From the NCBI RefSeq assembly GCF_003026395.1, contig NZ_PYOO01000002.1, forward strand, positions 186,001 to 250,000: a stretch of 64,000 nt of DNA, written 5' to 3'. Positions 48,930 through 59,676 of this stretch are shown here, in pieces; within the stretch, counting starts at the first letter, position 1; the number at the start of each line of letters is the position of its first letter. A program made the position numbers and the translations under genes. The notes beneath the pieces are model-generated. The model was not told where the DNA came from. It searched no databases and worked only from the letters and a program-made list of their open reading frames with translations. This DNA is from Photobacterium iliopiscarium (lineage in GTDB: Bacteria; Pseudomonadota; Gammaproteobacteria; Enterobacterales; Vibrionaceae).

Positions 48930-48943
48930 ATGATCTATATCAA
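48930..48943. promoter_or_regulatory. Second FNR-box-like site upstream of cydA
   Basis: ATGATCTATATCAA fits the FNR consensus at nine of ten defined bases. Its centre lies exactly 50 bases from the first box. Confidence 0.6.
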
Positions 48944-49493
48944 TAAATAATACGTTTTTTAACGTTGAATGGCAATTTACAATGTTTATATTTTAACTAT
49001 TCTCTCTTAATACTGACACATTAGAATATAATCTATTTTTATTTATTCACAAAAAACAAGCAAAAAATCACATCCAACATGAACAATTAAATTTAAAAAT
49101 CATTATTAAACAAAGGATTATATAATTCCATACGCGAATAATTGTATACCTAAAAAAGATTATACAATAGCAGTGATTTATAATAACAATCTGCCAAAAA
49201 TGTAACATTTATAAATTAAAAACAATAAATAACAATACGTTATAAATTAATTTTTCGCCACATACCCATAAATATGGACTCATTGATCATTTTGTATTAA
49301 ATAGATTTTAATTATGAGTAAATATTTTCAGAAAAACATCACCATTAAGACACAATATAAGCCAAGTTTAGATAATCACGCTCTATATTGATTTTGGTTT
49401 TTATAACAATTGTTAAATAGTAATCAATGCTATTTTCAATAACATTATTATTTATGATTATATTTTTATAGACTGCTATTAAAATCAATATAT
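48944..49493. other. AT-rich intergenic region between cydA and ruvB
   Basis: No frame longer than a few dozen codons and no tRNA-like structure is seen in these 550 bases. The stretch is extremely AT rich with many A and T runs (a likely curved or H-NS-binding stretch). I cannot assign a function. Confidence 0.4.
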
Positions 49494-49526
49494 AAAAAAA
49501 CGAGACTATAATTGTCTCGTTTTTTA
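49494..49526. terminator. Terminator of ruvB
   Basis: ACGAGAC-TATAATT-GTCTCGT hairpin with A and T runs; lies just after ruvB on the minus strand. Confidence 0.88.
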
Positions 49527-49546
49527 TTGTTCGACATTATTTATTG

Positions 49547-50563
49547 TTATTTTGTTTTTGGTATATCAAGCCCAAAATGCAAATAAGCACGTTGCGTTGC
49601 AATACGACCACGAGGCGTTCGCTGTAAAAAACCTTGTTGGATTAAATAAGGTTCAAGTACATCTTCAATGGTGTCTTTTTCTTCGCCTATTGCCGCCGCA
49701 AGGTTATCAAGTCCAACCGGACCCCCCATGAACTTATCAATAATCGCCATTAATAACTTACGGTCCATATAGTCAAAACCACTACTATCAACATCAAGCA
49801 TATCTAATGCTTTATTCGCGATCTCAGGACAAATATGACCATCACTTTTCACTTCAGCATAATCACGTACACGGCGCAGTAATCGGTTAGCAATACGCGG
49901 AGTACCACGAGCACGCATTGCCATTTCCATCGCACCTCCCTCTTCAAGGGATAAACCAAGATAACTTGCACTACGAGAGACAATGTCTTTAAGATCGTCG
50001 ACTTTGTAATATTCTAAACGCTGAGTTATGCCGAAACGATCACGCAGCGGTGATGTTAATGACCCTGCTCGCGTTGTTGCACCGATTAACGTAAAAGGCG
50101 GTAAATCAATTTTAATCGAACGCGCAGCAGGTCCTTCACCAATCATAATGTCTAATTGATAATCTTCCATTGCGGGATACAGTATTTCTTCAACCTGCGG
50201 ACTTAAACGATGGATTTCATCAATAAATAGCACATCGTTTTCTTCAAGATTAGTTAATAATGCTGCCAAATCACCCGCTTTTTCAAGCACAGGTCCAGAC
50301 GTAGTACGAATACTTACCCCCATTTCATTGGCAACAATATTCGCTAATGTCGTTTTACCTAACCCTGGAGGGCCAAAAATCAAGAGATGATCTAAGGCTT
50401 CATTACGCAATCTTGCCGCTTGAATAAAGATTTCCATTTGGTCACGAACGTGATCTTGACCTTGATAATCGTTGAGTAACTTTGGACGTATAGCGCGATC
50501 AATAATCTCATCTTCGCGAGGTGTCTCAAAATTACTAGAAACCAGTCTATCGGCTTCAATCAT
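49547..50563 (-). CDS. ruvB: Holliday junction branch migration helicase RuvB
   Basis: RuvB is the hexameric AAA+ motor that drives branch migration with RuvA. The 338 residues have Walker [12 protein letters not shown] (about 63-73), Walker B FIDEIHRL, sensor 1 [10 protein letters not shown] and the C-terminal winged helix with RTPRGRIAT. Length is typical (336). The start lies 27 bases after ruvA in the same operon. Confidence 0.98.
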   Translation of the reverse strand: MIEADRLVSSNFETPREDEIIDRAIRPKLLNDYQGQDHVRDQMEIFIQAARLRNEALDHLLIFGPPGLGKTTLANIVANEMGVSIRTTSGPVLEKAGDLAALLTNLEENDVLFIDEIHRLSPQVEEILYPAMEDYQLDIMIGEGPAARSIKIDLPPFTLIGATTRAGSLTSPLRDRFGITQRLEYYKVDDLKDIVSRSASYLGLSLEEGGAMEMAMRARGTPRIANRLLRRVRDYAEVKSDGHICPEIANKALDMLDVDSSGFDYMDRKLLMAIIDKFMGGPVGLDNLAAAIGEEKDTIEDVLEPYLIQQGFLQRTPRGRIATQRAYLHFGLDIPKTK

Positions 50564-50590
50564 AATAAATACCTATTACAGAATGTGTGA

Positions 50591-51214
50591 TCACACCATT
50601 GAACGTAATGCGTCACGGATCATCGCTTCACTGGTCATGTCTGGTTTCGCAACTTGCGCGACAACTTTAGCCGCCACTTGTGGTTTATAGCCTAAAGCAA
50701 CAAGTGCGCTAACAGCTTCATCTTCAGCACGAGCTTGATTTGCGGGGTATTGAATCTCAGCATTAGATGCAGCAGTGTCGAGTGCAACGGTAAATAAATC
50801 ACCTTCACCCCAGCCTTTAAGACGATCTTTCATCTCAACCACTAATCGTTCTGCGGTTTTCTTACCCACACCAGGAATTTTAACAAGCGTAGTAACATCT
50901 TCTAATTCTACGCTACGGACAAATTGGCTTGCGGTCATTGCTGATAAAATTGCTAGTCCTAATTTAGGTCCGACGCCATTTGCTTTAATGACTTCACGGA
51001 ATAATTCACGCTCACTTTTTTTATTAAAGCCATACAATAATTGGGCATCTTCACGCACGACAAAATGAGTAAATATAATAGCTTCTTGGCCTAGCTCAGG
51101 TAACTCATAGAAACAGCTCATTGGCATAGCAACTTCATAACCAATGCCGCCCACTTCAAGGAGTACTTCTGGTGGCTGTTTTTCAATCACAATTCCGCGT
51201 AGTCGGCCAATCAC
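50591..51214 (-). CDS. ruvA: Holliday junction DNA-binding protein RuvA
   Basis: RuvA tetramers bind the four-way junction and load RuvB. The 207 residues have the N-terminal OB fold ([13 protein letters not shown]), two helix-hairpin-helix motifs ([25 protein letters not shown]) and a C-terminal domain III that binds RuvB. The N-terminal MIGRLRG fixes the start. It precedes ruvB, and is separated from ruvC by a terminator. Confidence 0.97.
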   Translation of the reverse strand: MIGRLRGIVIEKQPPEVLLEVGGIGYEVAMPMSCFYELPELGQEAIIFTHFVVREDAQLLYGFNKKSERELFREVIKANGVGPKLGLAILSAMTASQFVRSVELEDVTTLVKIPGVGKKTAERLVVEMKDRLKGWGEGDLFTVALDTAASNAEIQYPANQARAEDEAVSALVALGYKPQVAAKVVAQVAKPDMTSEAMIRDALRSMV

Positions 51215-51303
51215 AACATCATCTCTATAATAGGAAGTAAACTGGCACTAGAATAGTAAACTACTGGATCAATATCCAGCCCTTTATGCGTATCACCTTC
51301 AAT

Positions 51304-51328
51304 AAAAAAAGCAGCCATCGCTGCTTTT
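51304..51328 (-). terminator. Terminator of ruvC
   Basis: AAGCAGC-GATG-GCTGCTTTT on the minus strand with a T-rich 3' side, between ruvC and ruvA, so ruvC has a separate transcript from ruvAB, or read-through supplies ruvAB. Confidence 0.75.
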
Positions 51329-51361
51329 ATATAATAACAATAAGGCTTATTACGCGATAAA

Positions 51362-51883
51362 TTAACGGTAACGACCACGACGAACACTGGTCGCTTTACC
51401 CGCCATCGCCATTAAGGTTTTATTTGTATGTGCATGACAAATAGCAATCGCTAAGGCATCGGCAGCATCGGCTTGTGGTTTTCCTTCCAGCTTTAAGACT
51501 GAACACACCATATGTTGTACTTGCACTTTATCAGCACCACCATTACCGACTACGGCTTGTTTTATTAGTCGTGCAGCATATTCACTCACAGGTAAGTCCG
51601 CATTCACCGCAGCGACAATAGCACAACCACGAGCTTGTCCAAGCTTAATCGCAGAACTGGCATTTTTGCCCATAAACACTTCTTCAATCGCAAAACAGTC
51701 GGGTTGAAATTGAGTAATAACCTCAGAAACCCCTGCATAAATCTGTTTTAATCGACCAGGAATATCAGGGCATGATGTACGAATACACCCACTGCCTAAA
51801 TATTCTAGTTTACGACCAACTTGTCGAATAACCCCGTATCCCGTAATACGCGAACCCGGGTCAATACCTAAAATGATAGACAT
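51362..51883 (-). CDS. ruvC: Crossover junction endodeoxyribonuclease RuvC
   Basis: RuvC cleaves Holliday junctions. The 173 residues (E. coli 173) have the catalytic acids D8 in [13 protein letters not shown], the IEEVFMG motif with the second Glu (about 66-68), and the D-rich C-terminal motif [14 protein letters not shown]. It lies upstream of ruvA, separated by a terminator, and about 195 bases after aspS; yebC, which often lies between them, is absent here. Confidence 0.98.
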   Translation of the reverse strand: MSIILGIDPGSRITGYGVIRQVGRKLEYLGSGCIRTSCPDIPGRLKQIYAGVSEVITQFQPDCFAIEEVFMGKNASSAIKLGQARGCAIVAAVNADLPVSEYAARLIKQAVVGNGGADKVQVQHMVCSVLKLEGKPQADAADALAIAICHAHTNKTLMAMAGKATSVRRGRYR

Positions 51884-51972
51884 GAATCCAATATTACCAC
51901 TTGGTTAATATATCAATTTTCTGTTACGGCGAATTATATTCTAACCACTTTCAACATCGACATTGATATAAA

Positions 51973-52010
51973 CATAAAAATAAGCCGACCACTTATTGCT
52001 AAGGGTCGGC
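51973..52010 (-). terminator. Terminator of aspS
   Basis: GCCGACC / GGTCGGC 7-bp stem, T-rich on the minus strand side; lies between aspS and ruvC. Confidence 0.8.
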
Positions 52011-52078
52011 CCGTTATTAACTATCGTTAATAGAGATTAATAATAGTTAAGTTAATCAAATTCAGTAAGTTAACTCAC

Positions 52079-53860
52079 TTATTCTTGATCTATTTTCTTC
52101 TTTGCAATCTTAACGGCAATTGAAAGTTCTTCCAATGACGCAGGGTTTGCTAAGCTTGGCGCATCTGTCAATAGACATGCCGCAGCGGTTGTTTTAGGGA
52201 ATGCAATAACATCACGAATGTTATCAGTACCACAAAGTAGCATTACCAAACGGTCAAGACCAAATGCAAGGCCTGCGTGTGGTGGTGTACCAAACTTCAA
52301 TGCATCAAGTAGGAAGCCAAACTTCAAACGTTGCTCTTCAGTCGAGATACCTAAAATATCAAACACTGTTGATTGCATTTCAGAATTATGAATACGTACA
52401 GAACCGCCGCCTACTTCATAGCCATTAATAACCATATCGTACGCATTTGATAGCGCATCAGCAGGGTTAGCAGCTAACTCTTCTGGTGTTAGGTTTAATG
52501 GTGAAGTAAATGGGTGGTGCATTGCAGACAATGAACCATCTTCGTTTTCTTCAAACATTGGGAAATCAACAACCCAAAGTGGTTTCCAAGCTGACTTATC
52601 CGTTAGCTCAAGATCTTCACCAACTTTAAGACGTAATGCACCCATAGCTTCAGTTACAACACGCTTACTATCAGCACCAAAGAAAATGATATCACCCGAT
52701 TCAGCTTGAGTACGCTCAAGTAAAGTCGTCACAATTTCTTCGTTTAAGAACTTAGCCACTGGAGATTGAACGCCTTCAATGCCAGCAGCACGATCGTTCA
52801 CTTTCATCCATGCTAAGCCTTTAGCACCATAAATGCCTACAAACTTAGTGTATTCATCAATTTGCTTACGGCTTAGTGATGCGCCACCCGGAACACGGAT
52901 AACAGCAACGCGACCTTTTGGATCATTTGCAGGTGCAGAGAATACTTGGAACTCAACATCTTTAAGGATATCCGCAACATCCACTAACTCTAATGGGTTA
53001 CGTAAATCGGGCTTATCAGAACCGAAACGACGAGCTGCTTCTTGGAATGACATTACAGGGAATGTGCCTAGATCTACATTAAGTAGTTCTTGCCACATTT
53101 CAGTGATCATTTTTTCAGTCACTGCACGTACTTGGTCAGCTGACATGAATGATGTTTCGATATCGATTTGAGTAAATTCAGGCTGACGATCAGCACGTAA
53201 ATCTTCATCACGGAAACATTTAACAATTTGGTAGTAACGGTCAAAACCAGACATCATCAACAATTGCTTAAACAGCTGTGGTGATTGTGGTAATGCGTAG
53301 AATTTACCTTTATGTACACGACTTGGTACTAAGTAATCACGTGCACCTTCTGGTGTCGCTTTTGTTAGTACTGGTGTTTCAATGTCTAAGAATGCATTGT
53401 CATCAAGGAAACGACGAACAAAGCTTGATGCTTTCGCACGTAGCTTGATACGATCACTCATTTCTGGACGACGAAGATCTAAATAACGGTATTTTAGACG
53501 TTGCTCTTCTGAGTTCTTTTGGTTGAAATCAAGTGGTAACGCTTCTGAACGGTTGATGATCTCAAGGCCAGTTGCAAAAATCTCAACTTCACCAGTCGCC
53601 ATGTCTTTATTACATTGGCTTTCAGGACGCTCACGTACTTCACCGCTTAAACGGATACAAAATTCGTTACGTAATTGGTTTGCTAGCGTGAAGATCTCTG
53701 TCATATCAGGATCAATAACAACTTGAACCACACCTTCGCGATCACGCATATCAATAAAGATAAGACCGCCCAAATCACGACGACGGTTAACCCAACCGCA
53801 TAAATCTACTGTTTGTCCTGCAAGGGACTTATTTAGGTGTCCACAATAATGGGTGCGCAT
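52079..53860 (-). CDS. aspS: Aspartyl-tRNA synthetase
   Basis: AspS charges tRNA-Asp. The 593 residues have an N-terminal OB-fold anticodon-binding domain (about 1-110), the class II motif 1 region, motif 2 [14 protein letters not shown], the bacterial insertion domain and motif 3 [13 protein letters not shown] near the C-terminus. Length is typical of bacterial AspRS (about 590). The start [10 protein letters not shown] agrees with homologues. The leader upstream holds two strong hairpins. Confidence 0.98.
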   Translation of the reverse strand: MRTHYCGHLNKSLAGQTVDLCGWVNRRRDLGGLIFIDMRDREGVVQVVIDPDMTEIFTLANQLRNEFCIRLSGEVRERPESQCNKDMATGEVEIFATGLEIINRSEALPLDFNQKNSEEQRLKYRYLDLRRPEMSDRIKLRAKASSFVRRFLDDNAFLDIETPVLTKATPEGARDYLVPSRVHKGKFYALPQSPQLFKQLLMMSGFDRYYQIVKCFRDEDLRADRQPEFTQIDIETSFMSADQVRAVTEKMITEMWQELLNVDLGTFPVMSFQEAARRFGSDKPDLRNPLELVDVADILKDVEFQVFSAPANDPKGRVAVIRVPGGASLSRKQIDEYTKFVGIYGAKGLAWMKVNDRAAGIEGVQSPVAKFLNEEIVTTLLERTQAESGDIIFFGADSKRVVTEAMGALRLKVGEDLELTDKSAWKPLWVVDFPMFEENEDGSLSAMHHPFTSPLNLTPEELAANPADALSNAYDMVINGYEVGGGSVRIHNSEMQSTVFDILGISTEEQRLKFGFLLDALKFGTPPHAGLAFGLDRLVMLLCGTDNIRDVIAFPKTTAAACLLTDAPSLANPASLEELSIAVKIAKKKIDQE

Positions 53861-53891
53861 AAGAAATTCCCAATCTATATATTTAGCATGC

Positions 53892-53985
53892 TTGTACTGG
53901 TATCACCGCTCATGGCTAACACCAGTACAACTGGTTCAATCTCGACCGCTTGCTGTCTAATTTACGCATAAAATTGGATAGCAAG
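53892..53985 (-). promoter_or_regulatory. aspS 5' leader with two hairpins
   Basis: TTGTACTGGT (53892) and ACCAGTACAA (53921) form perfect 10-bp arms; CTTGCTGTCTAATTT (53949) and AAATTGGATAGCAAG (53971) form a 15-bp stem with two G-U pairs. No T run follows either, so they are not terminators; they may stabilise or control the aspS mRNA. Confidence 0.5.
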
Positions 53986-54233
53986 CAGGCCAAGAGGAAA
54001 AATAACACGTTATTATACCCAAACAGCCCCAGTTTGCGAAGTTAACCGCACGTTTATTCTCATGTTCTACAACCAATCAAAAATGGAATCGTAATTAATT
54101 CTTTTTCAGTCATGGTTATTTAGGCTTTCACAATAAGTAACGAGAAAACCTTGAAGTCTTATATTAATCGCTTGAACTTTAGGAGATATCAGCCTCAGAC
54201 AGAGAACGACCACTTCGCATTGACCTTACACAA

Positions 54234-54276
54234 TGATCGCATAATCACTGATCGCATAATCACTGATCTCATCATC
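54234..54276. repeat. 15-bp tandem repeat upstream of the beta-lactamase terminus
   Basis: TGATCGCATAATCAC occurs twice in tandem, followed by a third partial, diverged copy (TGATCTCATCATC). It lies in the gap between the beta-lactamase 3' end and aspS. Confidence 0.85.
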
Positions 54277-54376
54277 TTTATAATAAAGGCTGTAACGTGG
54301 TAAGCGTATTGCACATTATACTGCTCGGTTTGCAACAACCAATTACACGACGATCACTATTATCTAATGACAGTGA

Positions 54377-55240
54377 TTATTTTTGAGCAACGATATGATA
54401 TTGATGAAAAATCTTTTCACTGATAGCTACCATTACTTTGTTAAGCTCAGGCAGTGTTTTAAGTTTTGAATTGGCAATAAAGATACCAATAAACACTGGT
54501 TGATGATCTTTATTCCACACCATGGCGGTTAACGTGCGAGATCCATTGACGCCACCGCCACTGCGATCCGCAATTTTCCATCCTTGAGGAAGCACGGCAC
54601 GCGCTAACCCATCAGAGACCATATTATTCGTCATCCATAATTGTAATTGCGCTTTATTCTCAGCATTAAGCACATTCCCAATTAATAATTTTTTGACGGT
54701 ATTCATCATTGCGATAGGCGTTGTCGTGTCATTTTTCGCCCCTTTTTCAACATAATTTAACTTAGGCTCAAAATGATCAAGTCGCGTGCTGTTATCACCG
54801 ATGGTACGTAAAAAAGCGGTCAAGCCTTGTGGACCACCGATCTTCTCTAACGCTAAATTAGCCGCATAATTATCACTCATTAACATTGCAGCGCCACACA
54901 CACTTTGCAATGACATTTTACCGCCAACAAAATTTTGCGTAATCGGATTCCAATTAATTAATCCCGCTTTAGTCACATCAATCTTATCCGTTAACTTTAA
55001 TGCCTTATGTTGCACGTCATATAACACATTGGCGCAGGCTAATGTTTTAAATACACTCATCATTGGGAAACGCTCAGAACCATTAAAATTCCATTGCGTG
55101 TTATTCTGAGTATCGATAACAGCAACACCAATTTGCCCTTGAATCTGCTGTTCTGTATCACGTAAATACTGACCAATATCAGTGGCAGATGCCGTATAGG
55201 AAAACAATGCGAATAAACTTAACACCCAATATTTTTTCAT
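54377..55240 (-). CDS. Class A beta-lactamase, carbenicillinase-like
   Basis: The enzyme hydrolyses penicillins in the periplasm. The product, 287 residues from the ATG at 55240, has a signal peptide ending SATD-like and the class A motifs: active-site SVFK (S70/K73 type), SDN in LMSDNYAAN, an omega-loop EPKLN with the E166 type glutamate, and RSG instead of the usual KTG in ADRSGGGVNGSR. RSG is characteristic of CARB-type carbenicillinases common in Vibrio chromosomes. An ATG at 55252 would add four residues, but has no ribosome site. It is unlinked to any mobile element and lies between core genes, so it is likely intrinsic. Confidence 0.92.
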   Translation of the reverse strand: MKKYWVLSLFALFSYTASATDIGQYLRDTEQQIQGQIGVAVIDTQNNTQWNFNGSERFPMMSVFKTLACANVLYDVQHKALKLTDKIDVTKAGLINWNPITQNFVGGKMSLQSVCGAAMLMSDNYAANLALEKIGGPQGLTAFLRTIGDNSTRLDHFEPKLNYVEKGAKNDTTTPIAMMNTVKKLLIGNVLNAENKAQLQLWMTNNMVSDGLARAVLPQGWKIADRSGGGVNGSRTLTAMVWNKDHQPVFIGIFIANSKLKTLPELNKVMVAISEKIFHQYHIVAQK

Positions 55241-55493
55241 TTCCAAATCCATTAATATAATAAAAACCGATAAATTTTAGGGTGAAAATTTGTTAGTAAC
55301 AACATCTTATTTGTAACTAATCATCGTGTTTTTTAATAAACATCAAAATAAACCATCAACACGATTAGGCCGCACTAATCCAACATTATTAAAGACAAAT
55401 GATGCTATTTTCTCTACAATACGCGACCTTTCAAAGGTGATGGATCACCTGATAGTCATGCTTTAACGCAAGTAACTATCGTAGTCCCTGTAG

Positions 55494-56258
<765 letters not shown>

Positions 56259-56274
56259 GGTTTATAGTTCCAAT

Positions 56275-57249
56275 ATGTTTAGTTTTTCTGCTTTTTATCA
56301 GCTTCTCGCTCAACATGAGACTTTACGTCCATGGTTAAATACTTTGCCGCAACAATTAAGTGATTGGGAGCAGCAAGAGCATGGCGATATGGCACGTTGG
56401 GTACGTGCTCTACAAAAATTCCCTACCGATAAGCCTGATATTATTGATCTCAAAAATGCAGTCAGTGTACGTAATGAAGTACCGATTGCTGACGGTGAAA
56501 AAAAACGTTTAGAGAGTCTTTTACGTCTACTTCACCCATGGCGTAAAGGTCCATTCACGATGCACGATATTCATATCGACACCGAATGGCGCTCAGACTG
56601 GAAATGGGATCGTGTTTTACCGCATATCACACCACTAAAAGGTCGCAGTGTATTAGATGTTGGTTGTGGCAATGGTTATCACATGTGGCGCATGCTGGGT
56701 GAAGGGGCAAAATTAACCGTCGGTATCGACCCATCAAGCTTATTCTTGATCCAATTTGAAGCGATTAAACGCTTAATGGGACAAGACGATCGCGCCTATT
56801 TATTACCGTTAGGCATTGAACAATTACCCGAACTAAAAGCGTTTGATACCGTATTTAGTATGGGAGTGTTGTATCACCGCCGCTCACCATTAGATCATAT
56901 TCTGCAATTAAAAAACCAATTACGTGCCGGTGGCGAAGTCATTTTAGAAACTCTGGTCATTGATGGCGATGAAAATACGGTCCTTGTACCAACACATCGT
57001 TATGCACAAATGCATAATGTGTACTTTTTCCCATCAGCAAAAGCATTAAAAGTGTGGATGGAAAAATGTGGGCTTGTTGATGTCCGTATTGTTGATGAGA
57101 ATATCACTACCACAGACGAACAAAGATCAACCAATTGGATGACAAATAATTCCTTACCAGAATATCTAAATCAAGATGATAGTTCAAAAACTATCGAAGG
57201 TTATCCAGCGCCAAGACGCGCAATCTTAGTCGGTAGGAATCCTGACTAA
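56275..57249 (+). CDS. cmoB: tRNA uridine 5-oxyacetate synthase CmoB
   Basis: CmoB transfers the carboxymethyl group of carboxy-SAM to ho5U34 in tRNA, giving cmo5U. The 324 residues have a basic N-terminal domain, the methyltransferase core with [16 protein letters not shown] and [15 protein letters not shown], and the [11 protein letters not shown]-terminal motif. The ATG at 56275 is the family start; the frame is open upstream only because it overlaps cmoA in another frame. A terminator follows directly, so cmoAB is a closed operon. Confidence 0.96.
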   Translation: MFSFSAFYQLLAQHETLRPWLNTLPQQLSDWEQQEHGDMARWVRALQKFPTDKPDIIDLKNAVSVRNEVPIADGEKKRLESLLRLLHPWRKGPFTMHDIHIDTEWRSDWKWDRVLPHITPLKGRSVLDVGCGNGYHMWRMLGEGAKLTVGIDPSSLFLIQFEAIKRLMGQDDRAYLLPLGIEQLPELKAFDTVFSMGVLYHRRSPLDHILQLKNQLRAGGEVILETLVIDGDENTVLVPTHRYAQMHNVYFFPSAKALKVWMEKCGLVDVRIVDENITTTDEQRSTNWMTNNSLPEYLNQDDSSKTIEGYPAPRRAILVGRNPD

Positions 57250-57257
57250 CGACTGAC

Positions 57258-57286
57258 AAAAGGGATGCTGTACGCATCCCTTTTTT
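57258..57286 (+). terminator. Terminator of cmoAB
   Basis: AGGGATGC-TGTA-CGCATCCCT-like stem with T run on the plus strand. Confidence 0.9.
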
Positions 57287-57334
57287 GATGTAAACTAATG
57301 TTGTTATTATATAAAACAGACGCACATAGGAGAT

Positions 57335-58144
57335 ATGATGCTTCGTCTTAGCGTATCAGTAATTGCACTAGCGATTCTTTCTGGATGTACCTCAAACGCA
57401 ACGCTAGAAAAAAACCACCAACAAACTTTAGCCGCTATCAATAATGTTTCTACGCACGTTGATACTAAAATCAATGACGTTTCTACACATGTTGAAAAAC
57501 AGCAACAATATATTGGCCAACTTGAAAGAAAATTAGCATCTATCTCAAAAGATATAAAATTTCTTAAGCATAAGAGCCTAACTCAGCCTAAAGTCATTGT
57601 TGAAAAACAAATTATTCGAATTCCGGTTGAGCAACCTATTACTGATTCTAAAACGGCTAACGGTAAAGTCATTTTAGGACAGGAAGAATGGGTATGGATT
57701 GATTCAGTTAAAAGCCACTTTAAAGCCCGTGTCGATACAGGTGCGACTACATCATCACTGAATGCCGTTGATGTACAAACATTTGAACGCGATGGCAAAG
57801 AATGGGTACGTTTTAATTTAAGTCATGATTCTGCAATCGACACCCCTGCCGAAATTACAGTAAATAACAAAGCAAAACCAGAAACCATTGAAGCACCAAT
57901 TTACCGTTGGGTACGTATTCGTCAATCAACCACTGAAGAAGCTGTTCGTCGTCCAGTGATCGAAGCATGGATTACATTAGGTTCTTTGCACGAAAAAACA
58001 CAGTTTACACTCGCAGATAGAACAAAAATGGACTTCCCTGTTTTACTTGGGCGTGAATTCTTTAAAGATATTGCGTTGGTTGATGTAGGTAAACAATTTG
58101 TACAAGGAAAGACTGAGCCAAAACCAGTCCAAGTAAACAAATAA
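57335..58144 (+). CDS. Retropepsin-like aspartic protease lipoprotein (RimB/zinc-protease-like family)
   Basis: The 269 residues have a signal peptide with lipobox LSGC (C18), a coiled-coil region (about 25-85) and a domain of the PF05618-type family, often annotated as ATP-dependent zinc protease, from about residue 110: LGQEEWVWIDS, then ARVDTGATTSSLNA, the DTGA motif of retropepsin-like aspartic proteases, and PVLLGREFF. It is the first gene of a three-gene cassette with a transglutaminase-like membrane protein and an ATP-grasp ligase, an arrangement conserved in gammaproteobacteria. Its role is probably processing of a peptide tag or polyglutamate-like product, but this is inferred. Confidence 0.85.
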   Translation: MMLRLSVSVIALAILSGCTSNATLEKNHQQTLAAINNVSTHVDTKINDVSTHVEKQQQYIGQLERKLASISKDIKFLKHKSLTQPKVIVEKQIIRIPVEQPITDSKTANGKVILGQEEWVWIDSVKSHFKARVDTGATTSSLNAVDVQTFERDGKEWVRFNLSHDSAIDTPAEITVNNKAKPETIEAPIYRWVRIRQSTTEEAVRRPVIEAWITLGSLHEKTQFTLADRTKMDFPVLLGREFFKDIALVDVGKQFVQGKTEPKPVQVNK

Positions 58145-58158
58145 ATCAAGAGGCCGTC

Positions 58159-59673
58159 ATGACGTCGAGAATACCCTTTTATATACTTATCTCCCTGTTA
58201 ATCATTTCAGGTATTGGATTGAGCGTGTATCGCCATGATGTTTATGGCGTTCCATGGACACCGGGAAAAGAACGTGCGGTATGGGAAGTAGAAGCGAGAG
58301 TGCAATTTGATGCAATCGGCGATCCTGTACAAGTAAAAATGTCAGCACCCGGTACACAACAAGGTTTTACACTCATTGATGAAAGCACATCATCACCCCC
58401 TAATTATTCAGTAGTAATCCACAATACTAAAGATGGTCGTGAAGCTGATTGGGCAACACGTACAGCCATTGGCAAACAAGTATTGTATTACAAAACGCAA
58501 TTACTGGTTGATGATCATGCAAAGTACAAATCAGTGCCACCCACAGGTGAACCCGCTGAAGTTAGTTTAAGTAACCCACAACAAACAGCCGCAACAGCAT
58601 TGTTAACTCAAGCGCGCAATTTATCCGCAGATGATGTGACATTAGCGCGGGAGTTAATTCGCGAGCTGCATGATAAGCAGAATCAAAATGCCGCCGTATT
58701 GCTTGATACAATGTCACCGGCAGATGTTGTTACTAGCTTATTGTCACTTGAAGGCATTAATTCTCGTGTTGTCAGTGGGTTAACGCTTGAAGATGGTCGT
58801 CGTCGTCAAAGCGTATCACCAATGGTTGAGGTATGGGATAAACAACAGAAAAACTGGCAGTTATTTAGTCTCACCACAGGCGAGCAAGGCAAACCTGAAA
58901 ATGTGATGATCTGGAACCAACAAGGTAATGCATTACTTGACGTTGTTGGTGGCCGTAACTCAAACATCAGTTTTTCTATTATTGCCCAGGACATTACGCC
59001 CCAACGTGCAACACAAGAAAAAATTAAAGTTGAAGATCTATTAAACTTCTCGATTCATAGCTTGCCTCTTGAAGAACAAGCAATGTTTAAAACCATCATG
59101 CTTGTACCTATTGGTGCATTAATTGTGGTGTTTTTACGTATCATTATCGGATTAAAAACATCAGGCACATTCATGCCAGTGTTAATCGCGGTTGCCTTTG
59201 TGCAAACCCAGCTATTAACCGGTATTGTTGGTTTCCTATTGATCGTAGGCACAGGTTTAATCATTCGAAGTTATCTGTCGAAACTCAACCTACTTCTGGT
59301 CGCTCGAATATCCGCGGTGATAATTACCGTAATATTGATCATTTCAATATTTACCGTGGTGGCATTTAAGATTGGTTTGATTGAAGGTCTAACAATTACC
59401 TTCTTCCCAATGATCATTTTGTCATGGACAATCGAGCGTATGTCGATTCTATGGGAAGAAGAAGGTGCGAAAGAAGTGTTTATTCAAGGTGGTGGTTCAC
59501 TATTAACATCAGTGTTAATTTACCTTGCAATGACAACACCTATCGTACGTCACCTAACGTTTAACTTTATTGGTGTTCAATTTATTATCCTTGCAGCTAT
59601 CTTAATTTTAGGTAACTACACCGGTTATCGCTTAAGTGAGCTTCGTCGCTTTAAGCCACTGACCGAGGACTAA
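58159..59673 (+). CDS. Inactive transglutaminase-like protein fused to 7 membrane helices
   Basis: The 504 residues consist of an N-terminal membrane segment (about 5-25), a periplasmic part (about 30-310) with a transglutaminase-like fold region (ASP-type SLLSLEGINSRVVSGLTLEDG), and about seven hydrophobic helices from residue 315 on. The family is described as inactive transglutaminase fused to 7TM; I do not see a clear Cys-His-Asp triad. It overlaps no neighbour, lying 14 bases after the lipoprotein gene and three bases before the ligase gene, so the three are one operon. Confidence 0.85.
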   Translation: MTSRIPFYILISLLIISGIGLSVYRHDVYGVPWTPGKERAVWEVEARVQFDAIGDPVQVKMSAPGTQQGFTLIDESTSSPPNYSVVIHNTKDGREADWATRTAIGKQVLYYKTQLLVDDHAKYKSVPPTGEPAEVSLSNPQQTAATALLTQARNLSADDVTLARELIRELHDKQNQNAAVLLDTMSPADVVTSLLSLEGINSRVVSGLTLEDGRRRQSVSPMVEVWDKQQKNWQLFSLTTGEQGKPENVMIWNQQGNALLDVVGGRNSNISFSIIAQDITPQRATQEKIKVEDLLNFSIHSLPLEEQAMFKTIMLVPIGALIVVFLRIIIGLKTSGTFMPVLIAVAFVQTQLLTGIVGFLLIVGTGLIIRSYLSKLNLLLVARISAVIITVILIISIFTVVAFKIGLIEGLTITFFPMIILSWTIERMSILWEEEGAKEVFIQGGGSLLTSVLIYLAMTTPIVRHLTFNFIGVQFIILAAILILGNYTGYRLSELRRFKPLTED

Positions 59674-59676
59674 TAT

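Noticed and set aside
48944..49493. Gene in the AT-rich gap upstream of cydA
   Set aside because: Only short frames rich in rare combinations are present and no ribosome site precedes them; I see no coding or RNA structure.
54234..54276. DnaA-box or origin-like repeat
   Set aside because: The 15-bp units do not match DnaA, ParB or iteron consensus and only 2.5 copies exist.
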